Of a DNA stretch of 64,000 nt, positions 56,225-64,000 are shown piece after piece. Within the stretch, counting starts at the first letter, position 1, and every line of letters begins with the position of its first letter. The DNA is taken from the NCBI GenBank assembly GCA_016929595.1, contig JAFGIN010000115.1, positions 1-64,000 on the forward strand, read 5' to 3'. Source of the DNA: Chitinispirillaceae bacterium. GTDB lineage: Bacteria; Fibrobacterota; Chitinivibrionia; Chitinivibrionales; Chitinispirillaceae. The notes under the pieces are model-generated. The model worked only from the letters and a program-made list of their open reading frames with translations, was not told where the DNA came from and did not search any database. The translations under genes and the position numbers were made by a program.

Positions 56225-56374
56225 GTCTCCTGTGATTGTTTAAAGTAAATCTCCGGTAAATTCAAGCCAATCAAATATTTAAAATCGACCAGAGGAGACT
56301 AATTTCAATCAGTCTCGAAAAATACATCAGGAAGCAATAACAATTCCCGAATTTTTACAGAATTTTTTTTAAAG

Positions 56375-56998
56375 TTAAAGAAAAGGTATAATTCTCTCTA
56401 TTACTTCATTCTGAACCTCTTCGATCGACCTGCTCGCATCGATTATAGAGACTCTCTGGGGGTCCCTTCTTCCCAGTTCAAGGTATCCATTGTGAATTCG
56501 ATGAAAGAACTCATCCCCTGCCGATTCGAGTCGATCCTTTAACTTATTCATTTTTCTCATTCTGTTGAATGCCTCTTCAACAGGAATATCAAATACAAAC
56601 GTTACATCCGGCACATTTGCACCCATCGCGAACTCATTCAATTCAATCAAACGCTCCATCGGAAAACCTCTGCCAAATCCCTGATAGGCAAATGTCGCCA
56701 ATTGAAATCTGTCACAAAGAACTATATCTCCATTTTCAAGAGCCGGAACAATTCTCTGGCGAACATGTTGCGCCCTTGCCGCAAGATAGAGAAGAATCTC
56801 ACATTCATCAGTCATTTCGGAGTGTTTTGGATCGATAAGGATCTCCCGAATCCGCTCTGAAATCACAGTTCCACCCGGTTCCCTTGTTACATCAACTGTG
56901 TACCCCATCCTCGATAGTTTTTCTCTCAGCAACGCGACCTGTGTGCTTTTTCCACACCCATCAATTCCCTCAAATGCAATAAAAGAACCCCGTTTCAT
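56375..56998 (-). CDS. tmk: Thymidylate kinase
   Basis: The start chosen is ATG 56998 ([14 protein letters not shown]), preceded by GGAG; it overlaps the secA stop. 207 residues. P-loop [52 protein letters not shown]. Makes dTDP from dTMP. Confidence 0.96.
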   Translation of the reverse strand: MKRGSFIAFEGIDGCGKSTQVALLREKLSRMGYTVDVTREPGGTVISERIREILIDPKHSEMTDECEILLYLAARAQHVRQRIVPALENGDIVLCDRFQLATFAYQGFGRGFPMERLIELNEFAMGANVPDVTFVFDIPVEEAFNRMRKMNKLKDRLESAGDEFFHRIHNGYLELGRRDPQRVSIIDASRSIEEVQNEVIERIIPFL

Positions 56999-59900
56999 AA
57001 TGCTCCATGACACTTTTTATATTTTTTCCCGCTCCCGCATGGACAAGGGTCGTTTCGTCCGATCTGTTCCGCAGTATTCACGACCGGCATCTTCTGCCCA
57101 CCCTCAGTACGATTTGTTGTAACCCGCATTGGCTGCGAACGAACTGCGGAAGGTCTGAGATTCTGTGCCGGTGCCGATGTGGAGAAAAGATTATCATCAC
57201 TTGACTTATGAGGCGGATCGATCCTCTGCGGCGCAGGCTGCTCTACAACACGTTCCAATCTGAAAATGTAATTGGAAACTTCTTTTGCAATGGCATCCCT
57301 TAACTCCTCAAAGAGCTTCAATCCCTCTTTCTGATATTCAAAAAGCGGATTTTTCTGTCCAAAAGCCCTGTACTGAACACCACTTTTAAGATGATCCATT
57401 TCATAAAGATGGTCTTTCCACAGATTATCGATAACCATGAGGAATACCTGACGTTCAAACTGCCTCATGATCGCTTCGCTAAACCTTTTCTCTTTCTCCT
57501 GATACCGTTCTTTGATTTTTTTCCATACATCATCAAACAGCGTATCGTTTGACATTTCACCTTCTGGCATTTTATAAATAATACCAAATGTGGTCTGTAA
57601 TTCGGTTATTAAGGTTTGAGTATCCCAGTTTTCAGAGTACTTCCCGCTTTCTGTAACTCTCAAAATCATATCTTCAAGACATGCTGCGATCTGATCCAGT
57701 ATTTCATCACGAAGATCTTCACCGCGGAGAATTCTCTGCCGTAAACCATATATCTCTTTCCTCTGGAAATTCATCACATCATCATACTGTTTGAGATGTT
57801 TACGAATTTCAAAATTTCGTCCCTCAACACGTTTCTGTGCATTTCCAATTGCCCCTGAAACGAGAGGATGAGAGATAACCTCCCCATCTTCTGCTCCGAG
57901 ACGATCCATGATCGCCGCAATTCTTTCTGACCCGAATATACGCATCAGGTCATCATCAAGAGAAAGGTAAAACTTACTTGATCCAGGATCACCCTGACGA
58001 CCGGCACGACCTCTGAGCTGATTATCGATACGACGGCTCTCATGCCTTTCTGTGCCAATGATATGCAGACCGCCGAGTTCCTTTACTTTTTGATTTTCCT
58101 CTTTTGTCTGCTGAAACAGCTTGCTGAACTTCACCCGTTTTTCTTCAAGAGTCAGCGACTCTACATCGATGTCATCTTTAAGCAGTTCCTGATTTGCAAG
58201 AATCTCAAAATTTCCACCAAGAACGATATCTGTTCCACGACCAGCCATATTTGTTGCAATAGTCACAGCACCAATACGCCCCGCCTGTGCCACAATCGTC
58301 GCTTCTTTTGCGTGCTGCTTTGCATTTAAAACCTCGTGCTCGACTCCAGCCCTCTGAAGCTGCTTGCTTATGAGCTCTGACTTTTCAATTGATGTTGTTC
58401 CAACAAGACACGGACGCCCCAACTTATGCATTTCCTGAATATCTTTTACAACCGCATTGTACTTTTCACGTTGCGTTTTATAGATTTCGTCATGATGGTC
58501 CTGACGAACAAGCGGACGGTTTGTCGGTATCGTGATAACATCGAGCTTGTATATCTCATGAAACTCCCCAGCTTCTGTGATTGCAGTACCGGTCATACCG
58601 GCAACTTTTGCATACATTTTGAAAAAGTTCTGGAAAGTAATTGTCGCCAGTGTCTGGTTTTCACCCGCAACTTTAACCCCCTCTTTCGCTTCAAGCGCCT
58701 GATGAAGCCCCTCACTGTAGCGCCTTCCATGAAGAATACGGCCGGTAAACTCGTCCACGATGAGAATCTGCCCGTCCTGAACAACATAATCGACATCCCG
58801 TTCGAAAAGCGAAAATGCACGCACGAGCTGGCTCACACTATGAATGCGCTCGGTCCGATCAGCATACGCCCGGTGAACTTCTTCACGTTTCTGAGCCTTT
58901 TCTTCTTCACTCAAAGAACTATTGTTATCAATCGCCCCGATGGTCTCCGCAAGATCGGGAACAACAAAGAAATCGGGATCATTGCCACTTATAAGAACAC
59001 GCCCTTTTTCAGCGAGTTCTGCACTGTGCCCGGACTCATCGATTGTATAAAATAGTTCTTCATTAATTTCATGCAGTTTGCGATCCCGGAGATAATCGGT
59101 CTCTACGGTTTTCATATACTTTGCAACCCCGGGTTCCTTAAGCATCTTAACCAGCCGCTCATTCTTAGGCGCCCCTTTCTGTGCAATAAGCACTTTCAGA
59201 CCGCACTCATACTCTTTACCCGGTTGCTTAAGAAGCTCCTCCGCTTCGGCGATTATTTTATTAACAAAAGTATTCTGAACCATTACCAGCTTTGAAACCC
59301 GCGGTTTAAGCTCCTCATACTCCTGGTTTGAACGTGTCACCTGACCGGAGATAATAAGCGGCGTCCTTGCCTCATCAACAAGGATATTGTCAACTTCGTC
59401 AACGACAGCAAAGTTTAACTCCCGCTGAACACAATGTTCCGGTGATGAAGCCATGTTATCACGAAGATAATCAAACCCGAATTCATTATTTGTACCAAAG
59501 GTAATATCACAGAAATACGCATCCCTGCGGTCCGGGCTGTGCGGCTCTGTTGTGTCAAGACACCCAACCGTCAATCCAAGAAACCTGAAAATCTTCCCCA
59601 TCCACTCGCTGTCACGACGGGCAAGGTAATCATTGACAGTTATAACATGAACACCTTTTCCGGACAAGGCATTAAGATAAGCTGCCATGGCTGCTACCTG
59701 CGTTTTACCTTCACCGGTTCTCATTTCAGAAATCTTTCCCTGATGCAAAGCAATTGCACCCATTACCTGCACGTCAAAGTGCGCCATGAACGGGATCTCT
59801 TTCTGCAAATACTGGTCAAATACCATCCGGCGCTCACCCAATACACGATGAGTAGCTTCCCGAACTACAGCAAACGCCTCAGGAAGAATGTCATCCAGAG

Positions 59901-60078
59901 TCTCACCAGCAGCAAGTCGTTTTCGAAATTCCATTGTTTTTGAGCGCAAACCGTCATCATCAAGAGCCCGGATTGTATCACCGCAGCTGTTGACAAGTTT
60001 AAGGATCGGCTGTAATTTTTTAACATCTCTATCCTGTTTGGAACCAAAGAATAATTTCAGTATGTCTAAAAAAATCAT
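56995..60078 (-). CDS. secA: Preprotein translocase ATPase SecA
   Basis: 1027 residues, longer than the ~840-900 of proteobacterial SecA and closer to FCB forms. Walker [81 protein letters not shown]. The C-terminal zinc motif is [17 protein letters not shown]. An insert of ~100 residues (around 265-360, [17 protein letters not shown]...) lies in the first nucleotide domain. Coupled to the FliL-like gene by ATGA. Confidence 0.98.
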   Translation of the reverse strand: MIFLDILKLFFGSKQDRDVKKLQPILKLVNSCGDTIRALDDDGLRSKTMEFRKRLAAGETLDDILPEAFAVVREATHRVLGERRMVFDQYLQKEIPFMAHFDVQVMGAIALHQGKISEMRTGEGKTQVAAMAAYLNALSGKGVHVITVNDYLARRDSEWMGKIFRFLGLTVGCLDTTEPHSPDRRDAYFCDITFGTNNEFGFDYLRDNMASSPEHCVQRELNFAVVDEVDNILVDEARTPLIISGQVTRSNQEYEELKPRVSKLVMVQNTFVNKIIAEAEELLKQPGKEYECGLKVLIAQKGAPKNERLVKMLKEPGVAKYMKTVETDYLRDRKLHEINEELFYTIDESGHSAELAEKGRVLISGNDPDFFVVPDLAETIGAIDNNSSLSEEEKAQKREEVHRAYADRTERIHSVSQLVRAFSLFERDVDYVVQDGQILIVDEFTGRILHGRRYSEGLHQALEAKEGVKVAGENQTLATITFQNFFKMYAKVAGMTGTAITEAGEFHEIYKLDVITIPTNRPLVRQDHHDEIYKTQREKYNAVVKDIQEMHKLGRPCLVGTTSIEKSELISKQLQRAGVEHEVLNAKQHAKEATIVAQAGRIGAVTIATNMAGRGTDIVLGGNFEILANQELLKDDIDVESLTLEEKRVKFSKLFQQTKEENQKVKELGGLHIIGTERHESRRIDNQLRGRAGRQGDPGSSKFYLSLDDDLMRIFGSERIAAIMDRLGAEDGEVISHPLVSGAIGNAQKRVEGRNFEIRKHLKQYDDVMNFQRKEIYGLRQRILRGEDLRDEILDQIAACLEDMILRVTESGKYSENWDTQTLITELQTTFGIIYKMPEGEMSNDTLFDDVWKKIKERYQEKEKRFSEAIMRQFERQVFLMVIDNLWKDHLYEMDHLKSGVQYRAFGQKNPLFEYQKEGLKLFEELRDAIAKEVSNYIFRLERVVEQPAPQRIDPPHKSSDDNLFSTSAPAQNLRPSAVRSQPMRVTTNRTEGGQKMPVVNTAEQIGRNDPCPCGSGKKYKKCHGAL

Positions 60079-60743
60079 TTTCCTGTTACCTTTTCTATAT
60101 TAAATTCTGTAAATTTCATATCCTTAAAAATTTCTTTTCCTGTGTATTCATTCACCGATTTGATAATGTCATTTTTCAATAGCTCTTTGTTTAACAAACT
60201 AAATTCACTGTTCCGGACAATTTTCTGAATAATAACTTTAAACTCGTTGCGCATTACCAGAACCCTGCTTTCAAGCACTGGAATATCACTCAACAACTGC
60301 ACTGACAGAAACAGCAATAAGTCATTCCGGTCAGAAGTATGACATTTTATGGACGAAATAACTAACGAGGAAACTGTTCGGTTAGTTACGAGAATATCTT
60401 TTTCGGACTGGGAATCAAATCTTTCATTCTCAGCCACTTGTTGTAACTCTGAAATTGCAGCCGAAACGTTATGTGACTGCGAAGGAATACCTTGCGAATC
60501 GACAAGCATCATTCCTGAAGAACCAGCAGTCCCGTTATTTTCGGCAGAACTTAGCCTGGCCTGCTGCACCTCATCCGTATCGACTATTTTTCTCTCACCC
60601 TCTGGCGTCTTAGTGCTAATTATATCCCAGTTATTATATATAAAAAAACCGCAAAGTAACAATACCGGTATACCGACGCCTATACTATATATTATCCGGT
60701 TTTTAACTTTTTTATTAATTGACTCCCATTCAGAATCAGCCAT
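60075..60743 (-). CDS. FliL-like single-pass membrane protein
   Basis: 222 residues. Membrane helix ~17-36 ([19 protein letters not shown]), Ser/Gln-rich linker, and a C-terminal domain (~115-222). The end of that domain, [20 protein letters not shown] ... [15 protein letters not shown] ... [11 protein letters not shown], recalls FliL, the stator-associated flagellar protein. No flagellar genes are nearby; a TolQ/ExbB-type stator module lies just upstream, and FliL-like proteins might assist that. Tentative. Confidence 0.5.
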   Translation of the reverse strand: MADSEWESINKKVKNRIIYSIGVGIPVLLLCGFFIYNNWDIISTKTPEGERKIVDTDEVQQARLSSAENNGTAGSSGMMLVDSQGIPSQSHNVSAAISELQQVAENERFDSQSEKDILVTNRTVSSLVISSIKCHTSDRNDLLLFLSVQLLSDIPVLESRVLVMRNEFKVIIQKIVRNSEFSLLNKELLKNDIIKSVNEYTGKEIFKDMKFTEFNIEKVTGK

Positions 60744-60770
60744 TCGCTGCTACCCTGGTAGTAACCGAAT

Positions 60771-60776
60771 ATTATA
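60771..60776 (-). promoter_or_regulatory. Candidate -10 box for the FliL-like/secA transcript
   Basis: A perfect TATAAT on the minus strand lies 28 bases upstream of the start codon. TTGATA occurs 20 bases further upstream, a longer spacer than ideal. CTACC-CT-GGTAG between it and the start could fold. Suggestive only. Confidence 0.35.
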
Positions 60777-60895
60777 CGGTATAAATATTAAAAAATTATC
60801 AACGTTATAAATTACTAAATATACCAAAATATACCAAATTTTCGAACTGGTGGAAATGGGAATATCTTTAAAAATGTATCATTTTAGAAGATTTA

Positions 60896-61954
60896 TCAGG
60901 ATTGTCCCTCAAAAACGAATGGATACACGACTTCAACAGGCCCACTTTCGGGCACTGCAGGGAATTGCCAGCGTTTGATATACCTGATAATTGTGCCATC
61001 GAAATCTGAGTTATTGGTTGATGATTTAACCACAGAAACATTCGAGACCGCACCCGAGGGTAAAATTACAAATTTTACCGTAATACTTCCACTCAAAGAT
61101 GGATCGCGTTTTAACCAGCCCTCATAGACTCTCTTCAAACGTTGTACCTCACGATTAACGATTCGCTGAATGGCAGATTGACTTCTATCCGAATGACTGG
61201 CGGATTCACCGGTAACTTCCGGTGGCTGTGAGGTGATATTTACGGCACCGGTTGAAGCTACCTGAGTTACCGACGCACGCTCAAGCGCATGTTTTTCTAT
61301 CCCGACATCTTTTACTGCAGACCCTCTTTTCGCTGTAAGCCCGGTACTCACATCATTTTTTGTAGCGAATGATCCTTTTGAAATCGAAAGATTTCCCAGA
61401 TCCCCGGTGCTGCTGCTCACACTTCCCAATAAATCCGATTCCCCGCTGCTCGCACTGTTTCCTGCCGCAGTGATCGCCGCAAAAATTCCTGATGACTGAA
61501 TCTGTTTTGCGACCTCTTCCCTGGCCTGCCTGCGTTGCTCTTCACCAGACTCTTTTCGTTTCTGTTTTTCTACGAAAGTCTCTTTTTCTCTCTCAATTTT
61601 TGGTTTTTCAACAATCTCTTCCTCTTTTTTTTCTTCAACGGTTTTCGTTTTTGTAACAGTAGTCGTAGTCTCTTCAACTTTTTTAATTTCAGTTTTAGGC
61701 TGGTTCAGAACAAGTCTGGCATACCGTTCCTGAATTTTGATAATCTCTTTTTCACTTACTTCAGTCTGGGGCTTCTGCATTGAAAGTATCCCGAATATCG
61801 AAAAAATAACGACCGCACAGGACGCCAGAATAATCGCAAAACGTTTATCAAACCGCGAATAAATTGTACGATTAAACTCTCTTGGAAAAGCAGACATTCC
61901 CAGAGACTTCCCTTGCGTACCTGAAAAAACGATGCTGTTTTGTTCGTTAGCCAT
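60896..61954 (-). CDS. TonB-like energy transducer with AgmX/PglI-type C-terminus
   Basis: 352 residues. N-terminal membrane helix (~33-53, FAIILASCAVVIFSIFGIL), a Lys/Glu-rich helical stretch (~65-155), a Ser/Gly-rich linker, and a C-terminal TonB-type domain (~270-352) with SITVKFVILPSGAVSNVSVV and IIRYIKRWQFPAV. Its start overlaps the exbD stop (TGATG). It should span the periplasm and pass force from the ExbB/ExbD motor to an outer-membrane partner. Confidence 0.85.
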   Translation of the reverse strand: MANEQNSIVFSGTQGKSLGMSAFPREFNRTIYSRFDKRFAIILASCAVVIFSIFGILSMQKPQTEVSEKEIIKIQERYARLVLNQPKTEIKKVEETTTTVTKTKTVEEKKEEEIVEKPKIEREKETFVEKQKRKESGEEQRRQAREEVAKQIQSSGIFAAITAAGNSASSGESDLLGSVSSSTGDLGNLSISKGSFATKNDVSTGLTAKRGSAVKDVGIEKHALERASVTQVASTGAVNITSQPPEVTGESASHSDRSQSAIQRIVNREVQRLKRVYEGWLKRDPSLSGSITVKFVILPSGAVSNVSVVKSSTNNSDFDGTIIRYIKRWQFPAVPESGPVEVVYPFVFEGQS

Positions 61955-62457
61955 CAGCCCTGCCGGTAAACAAAAAGGTTCATTTTAGGATAACCGGCCT
62001 GACCACAGGTATACATCACACGGGTCAAAATGTTATAAGGAATCTCTACATCACCTTGAATAGTGATTTCACCGGAAAAATCCTTGCCTGAAATTTCAGC
62101 CATTTTTTTTGCTTCTTCAGCATATTTTACAAGAACATCATGCAATGTTTGAATCATGAAATCTTTTTGCTTGAGAATCTCATCAAAATGTTTTTGATCA
62201 ACTACTAGCACATTTTCAACAATAATAGAATTTTTTGATACCTGAACGCTCAAAGCCTCATTTGCATGTTTTTCAACAGTGGACCTGGGCAATGTAAGAT
62301 TATCTGCAGGTGTTACAATAGCTCCTTCGGTCGAAAAGTTTTTAATCAGGAAAACAAGAATGATAGTGAACATGTCCATCATTGAAGTAATGTTCAATTT
62401 AACTTCTTCACCACCCCGCCGTCTTCTCGCCTGCCTTGCTGCACGTGGATTAGCCAT
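61954..62457 (-). CDS. ExbD/TolR-family protein (Asp retained)
   Basis: 167 residues. Single membrane helix LNITSMMDMFTIILVFLIKN with the conserved Asp thought to carry protons, then the periplasmic domain (VQVSKNSIIVENVLV...). ATG overlaps the stop of the ExbB-ExbD fusion gene (TAATG). Confidence 0.92.
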   Translation of the reverse strand: MANPRAARQARRRRGGEEVKLNITSMMDMFTIILVFLIKNFSTEGAIVTPADNLTLPRSTVEKHANEALSVQVSKNSIIVENVLVVDQKHFDEILKQKDFMIQTLHDVLVKYAEEAKKMAEISGKDFSGEITIQGDVEIPYNILTRVMYTCGQAGYPKMNLFVYRQG

Positions 62458-63743
62458 TACTGAACAATACCTCCAGCTATGGAAACATTCGGAAACATCG
62501 TCACATTACCGTTCGATGTCATGATACCCCTTGACGCATCCATCACAGAAATAACCGCCTGATACTGAATTTTGTCTTCAGCAACAATCTTGACACTTTC
62601 ATGATCTTCAAATAATTTCAAGGTGGAAAAGTCATGTTTAAGATATTCAGAATAAAGAGTAGCCAGTGGTATATCGGCAGAAAGATCTGCTTTTAGCGTT
62701 CTCAGTATCTCAATTAAAACCAACTGCTTAACTTCACTTAACTTTTTATTGAGCAGCTCATAATCGTAAGAATCATTTTTTTTGGGAACATCGACAACTC
62801 CCTGAGCCGGAGGTTCTTTTCTGAAGTAGTGAAGGATATTAAAACCTTTTGCGGTAATTACCACTCCAAGATCAAGTTTCACATTTTTTTCAACATCATC
62901 TCCCGCACCACCAGCCCCGCCACCCTGTGCCGATTCCGGCAACTTTAATTCGATCATTCCAATTTTCACAAATTCCGATGATGACAGCAGCAGAGGTATC
63001 AACACAACCATGAGATTCATAAATGGAACCATGTTGGGCTCAGTTTCAACTTCCTCTTTGATTCTTCGATTTGATACTTTATATGATTTCTGAACAGCAT
63101 CATCAGGCAACGCAACTTTTAACATCACTACTGCATACCTGTCAATATCTGCAATTGTTTCGTCTATTCTGGTCCTGAAAATCGAGTAGATAAGCACACA
63201 TGGAACAGCTATAACCAACCCAAGAAGCGTCGTATTCATAGCGGCAGAAATACCAACTGCAAGAAGCGATGATTTTTCCACTGGAGAAACATCAGGTTGA
63301 GCAACCGCTGCAAAAGCCAGAATCAACCCATAGATCGTACCCATAAGACCAAGCAATGTGGCAATATTACCACATGCAACTATCAGATTGAGTCGTTTTT
63401 CGAGTGCAGGTATTACCGATATCGATTCCTGCTCCATAGCACTCTGCATCAACTCCGGTACCGTCAATGCTTTACTGATTCCAGCTCCCAGAATTCTTGG
63501 TAAAGCAAGTTTCTTCCCTGAAAAACAGAGCGCTATCGCATCATCAAACTTTTTTACTTTGATGAGTTCAACAAGCCTGTCTACAAACTTATCAGAATCG
63601 ATATTTGTTTTAGAACCAAGGCAAATCCACCGATCGATCATGATTGCCAAAGCAGTAAATGCGATTCCCAGAAGAACCCACATGAAAAACCAGCCGCTCT
63701 GAGTGGGACTGAATGCCTTTAAAAATTCTTTTAATGTATCCAT
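62457..63743 (-). CDS. ExbB(TolQ/MotA)-ExbD fusion protein
   Basis: 428 residues. Residues 1-215 are a MotA/TolQ/ExbB channel protein with three helices (WFFMWVLLGIAFTALAIMID; IATLLGLMGTIYGLILAFAA; AAMNTTLLGLVIAVPCVLIY). Residues ~235-428 are ExbD-like: helix VPFMNLMVVLIPLLLSSSEF, then a periplasmic domain with a Gly/Ala-rich loop. The ExbD helix has Asn where family members have the proton-carrying Asp. No frameshift or stop between the parts. It sits between a separate ExbB-type gene and a separate ExbD with an intact Asp, so the operon encodes two ExbB-like and two ExbD-like modules. Confidence 0.9.
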   Translation of the reverse strand: MDTLKEFLKAFSPTQSGWFFMWVLLGIAFTALAIMIDRWICLGSKTNIDSDKFVDRLVELIKVKKFDDAIALCFSGKKLALPRILGAGISKALTVPELMQSAMEQESISVIPALEKRLNLIVACGNIATLLGLMGTIYGLILAFAAVAQPDVSPVEKSSLLAVGISAAMNTTLLGLVIAVPCVLIYSIFRTRIDETIADIDRYAVVMLKVALPDDAVQKSYKVSNRRIKEEVETEPNMVPFMNLMVVLIPLLLSSSEFVKIGMIELKLPESAQGGGAGGAGDDVEKNVKLDLGVVITAKGFNILHYFRKEPPAQGVVDVPKKNDSYDYELLNKKLSEVKQLVLIEILRTLKADLSADIPLATLYSEYLKHDFSTLKLFEDHESVKIVAEDKIQYQAVISVMDASRGIMTSNGNVTMFPNVSIAGGIVQ

Positions 63744-63764
63744 CGGATAAAACCATCAATCCTC

Positions 63765-64000
63765 TTAGATGCTGATCTCTTTTATAAGTTTATTATCGGT
63801 GAAGATCTTGATATTATTGTGTGTTACGTGCAACCCGACACCATCTTTAAGATCCGATGTTTTGATATGGTATTTGTGGGTCCTGTACGATCTTTCAACC
63901 AGAACATTGACTAATTTAAGTGAGTACTGGTCGATCTGATCAATCAGACTTTGCGTTTTATTACGAAAAATAGTATACAAAGTAATACAGGGAATAGCGA
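63765..64000 (-). CDS. MotA/TolQ/ExbB-family protein, C-terminal part only
   Basis: An open frame runs in from the window end. It reads AIPCITLYTIFRNKTQSLIDQIDQ, the end of the third ExbB/TolQ helix and the following cytoplasmic helix, then a tail of ~40 residues (LKDGVGLHVTHNNIKIF...). The 5' part lies beyond 64000. It precedes the ExbB-ExbD fusion by 21 bases in the same operon. Confidence 0.75.
   Translation of the reverse strand, partial: AIPCITLYTIFRNKTQSLIDQIDQYSLKLVNVLVERSYRTHKYHIKTSDLKDGVGLHVTHNNIKIFTDNKLIKEISI

Noticed and set aside
60075-60743. Flagellar locus
   Set aside because: Only a FliL-like tail was seen; no other flagellar gene is near and the motor genes are of ExbB/TolQ type.

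Overview
The window reads as chromosomal DNA of an anaerobic, Gram-negative, moderately AT-rich bacterium of the FCB superphylum. The best guess is Fibrobacterota (Chitinispirillia-like). This is inferred from type IX secretion (T9SS)-style C-terminal sorting tails on secreted proteins, a long FCB-type SecA, Tat and TolQ/ExbB-ExbD/TonB envelope machinery, acetate fermentation by Pta-AckA, and abundant DUF4388, FecR, CHASE2 and FHA proteins. No rRNA, CRISPR array, prophage or intact insertion sequence was seen. The taxonomic call is inference.

Layout. 1-4.6 kb: a DUF4388-TPR membrane protein, gene debris (the tail of a secreted protein, then a 5'-truncated, amber-interrupted enoate-reductase-like flavoenzyme), tRNA-Glu with its terminator, and a heptanucleotide tandem repeat. 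4.6-12 kb: a tatA / tatB-like::5-formyl-THF cyclo-ligase fusion / DUF2953 operon, rlmB, an iron-sulfur flavoprotein paired with an acidic membrane-anchored protein, gpmI, and a small Tat-type lipoprotein packed with CxxC motifs. 12-20 kb: the most unusual block. A protein resembling type VI sheath subunits TssB and TssC joined in one chain is followed by a LysM-FecR protein, a CHASE2 receptor Ser/Thr kinase, an FHA-membrane-coiled-coil-lytic transglycosylase and a radical SAM activase. A 45-residue membrane ORF lies opposite.

20-30 kb: two tandem CsgG-like/HEAT-like paralogues, then three predicted T9SS cargo proteins (arylsulfotransferase-like, SUMF1-like, CotH-like), closed by a bidirectional terminator. 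30-39 kb: an ABM monooxygenase/Fe-alcohol dehydrogenase pair, a NodB-fold protein that has lost its metal ligands, a solo primary-like sigma factor, a methyltransferase, a gene-poor stretch, and pta-ackA. 39-47.5 kb (minus strand): a compact run of a small membrane ORF, a PfkB kinase, a UDP-glucuronate decarboxylase-like enzyme, leuS, an XTP diphosphatase, a hybrid histidine kinase, an NtrC-type regulator and a GT2 glycosyltransferase.

47.5-64 kb (minus strand): ECF sigma/anti-sigma pair, folC, marC, inositol-phosphatase family, bpt, a PpiD/SurA-type foldase, CtpA-type protease, tmk, secA, a FliL-like protein, and a TonB-ExbD-[ExbB::ExbD fusion]-ExbB energy module that runs off the window end. 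In this module the fused ExbD half has Asn where the proton-carrying Asp normally sits.

The best candidates for undescribed biology are the 12.1-19.9 kb block (fused sheath-like protein with kinase, FHA and peptidoglycan hydrolase), the TatB-cyclo-ligase fusion, and the asymmetric ExbB/ExbD motor.
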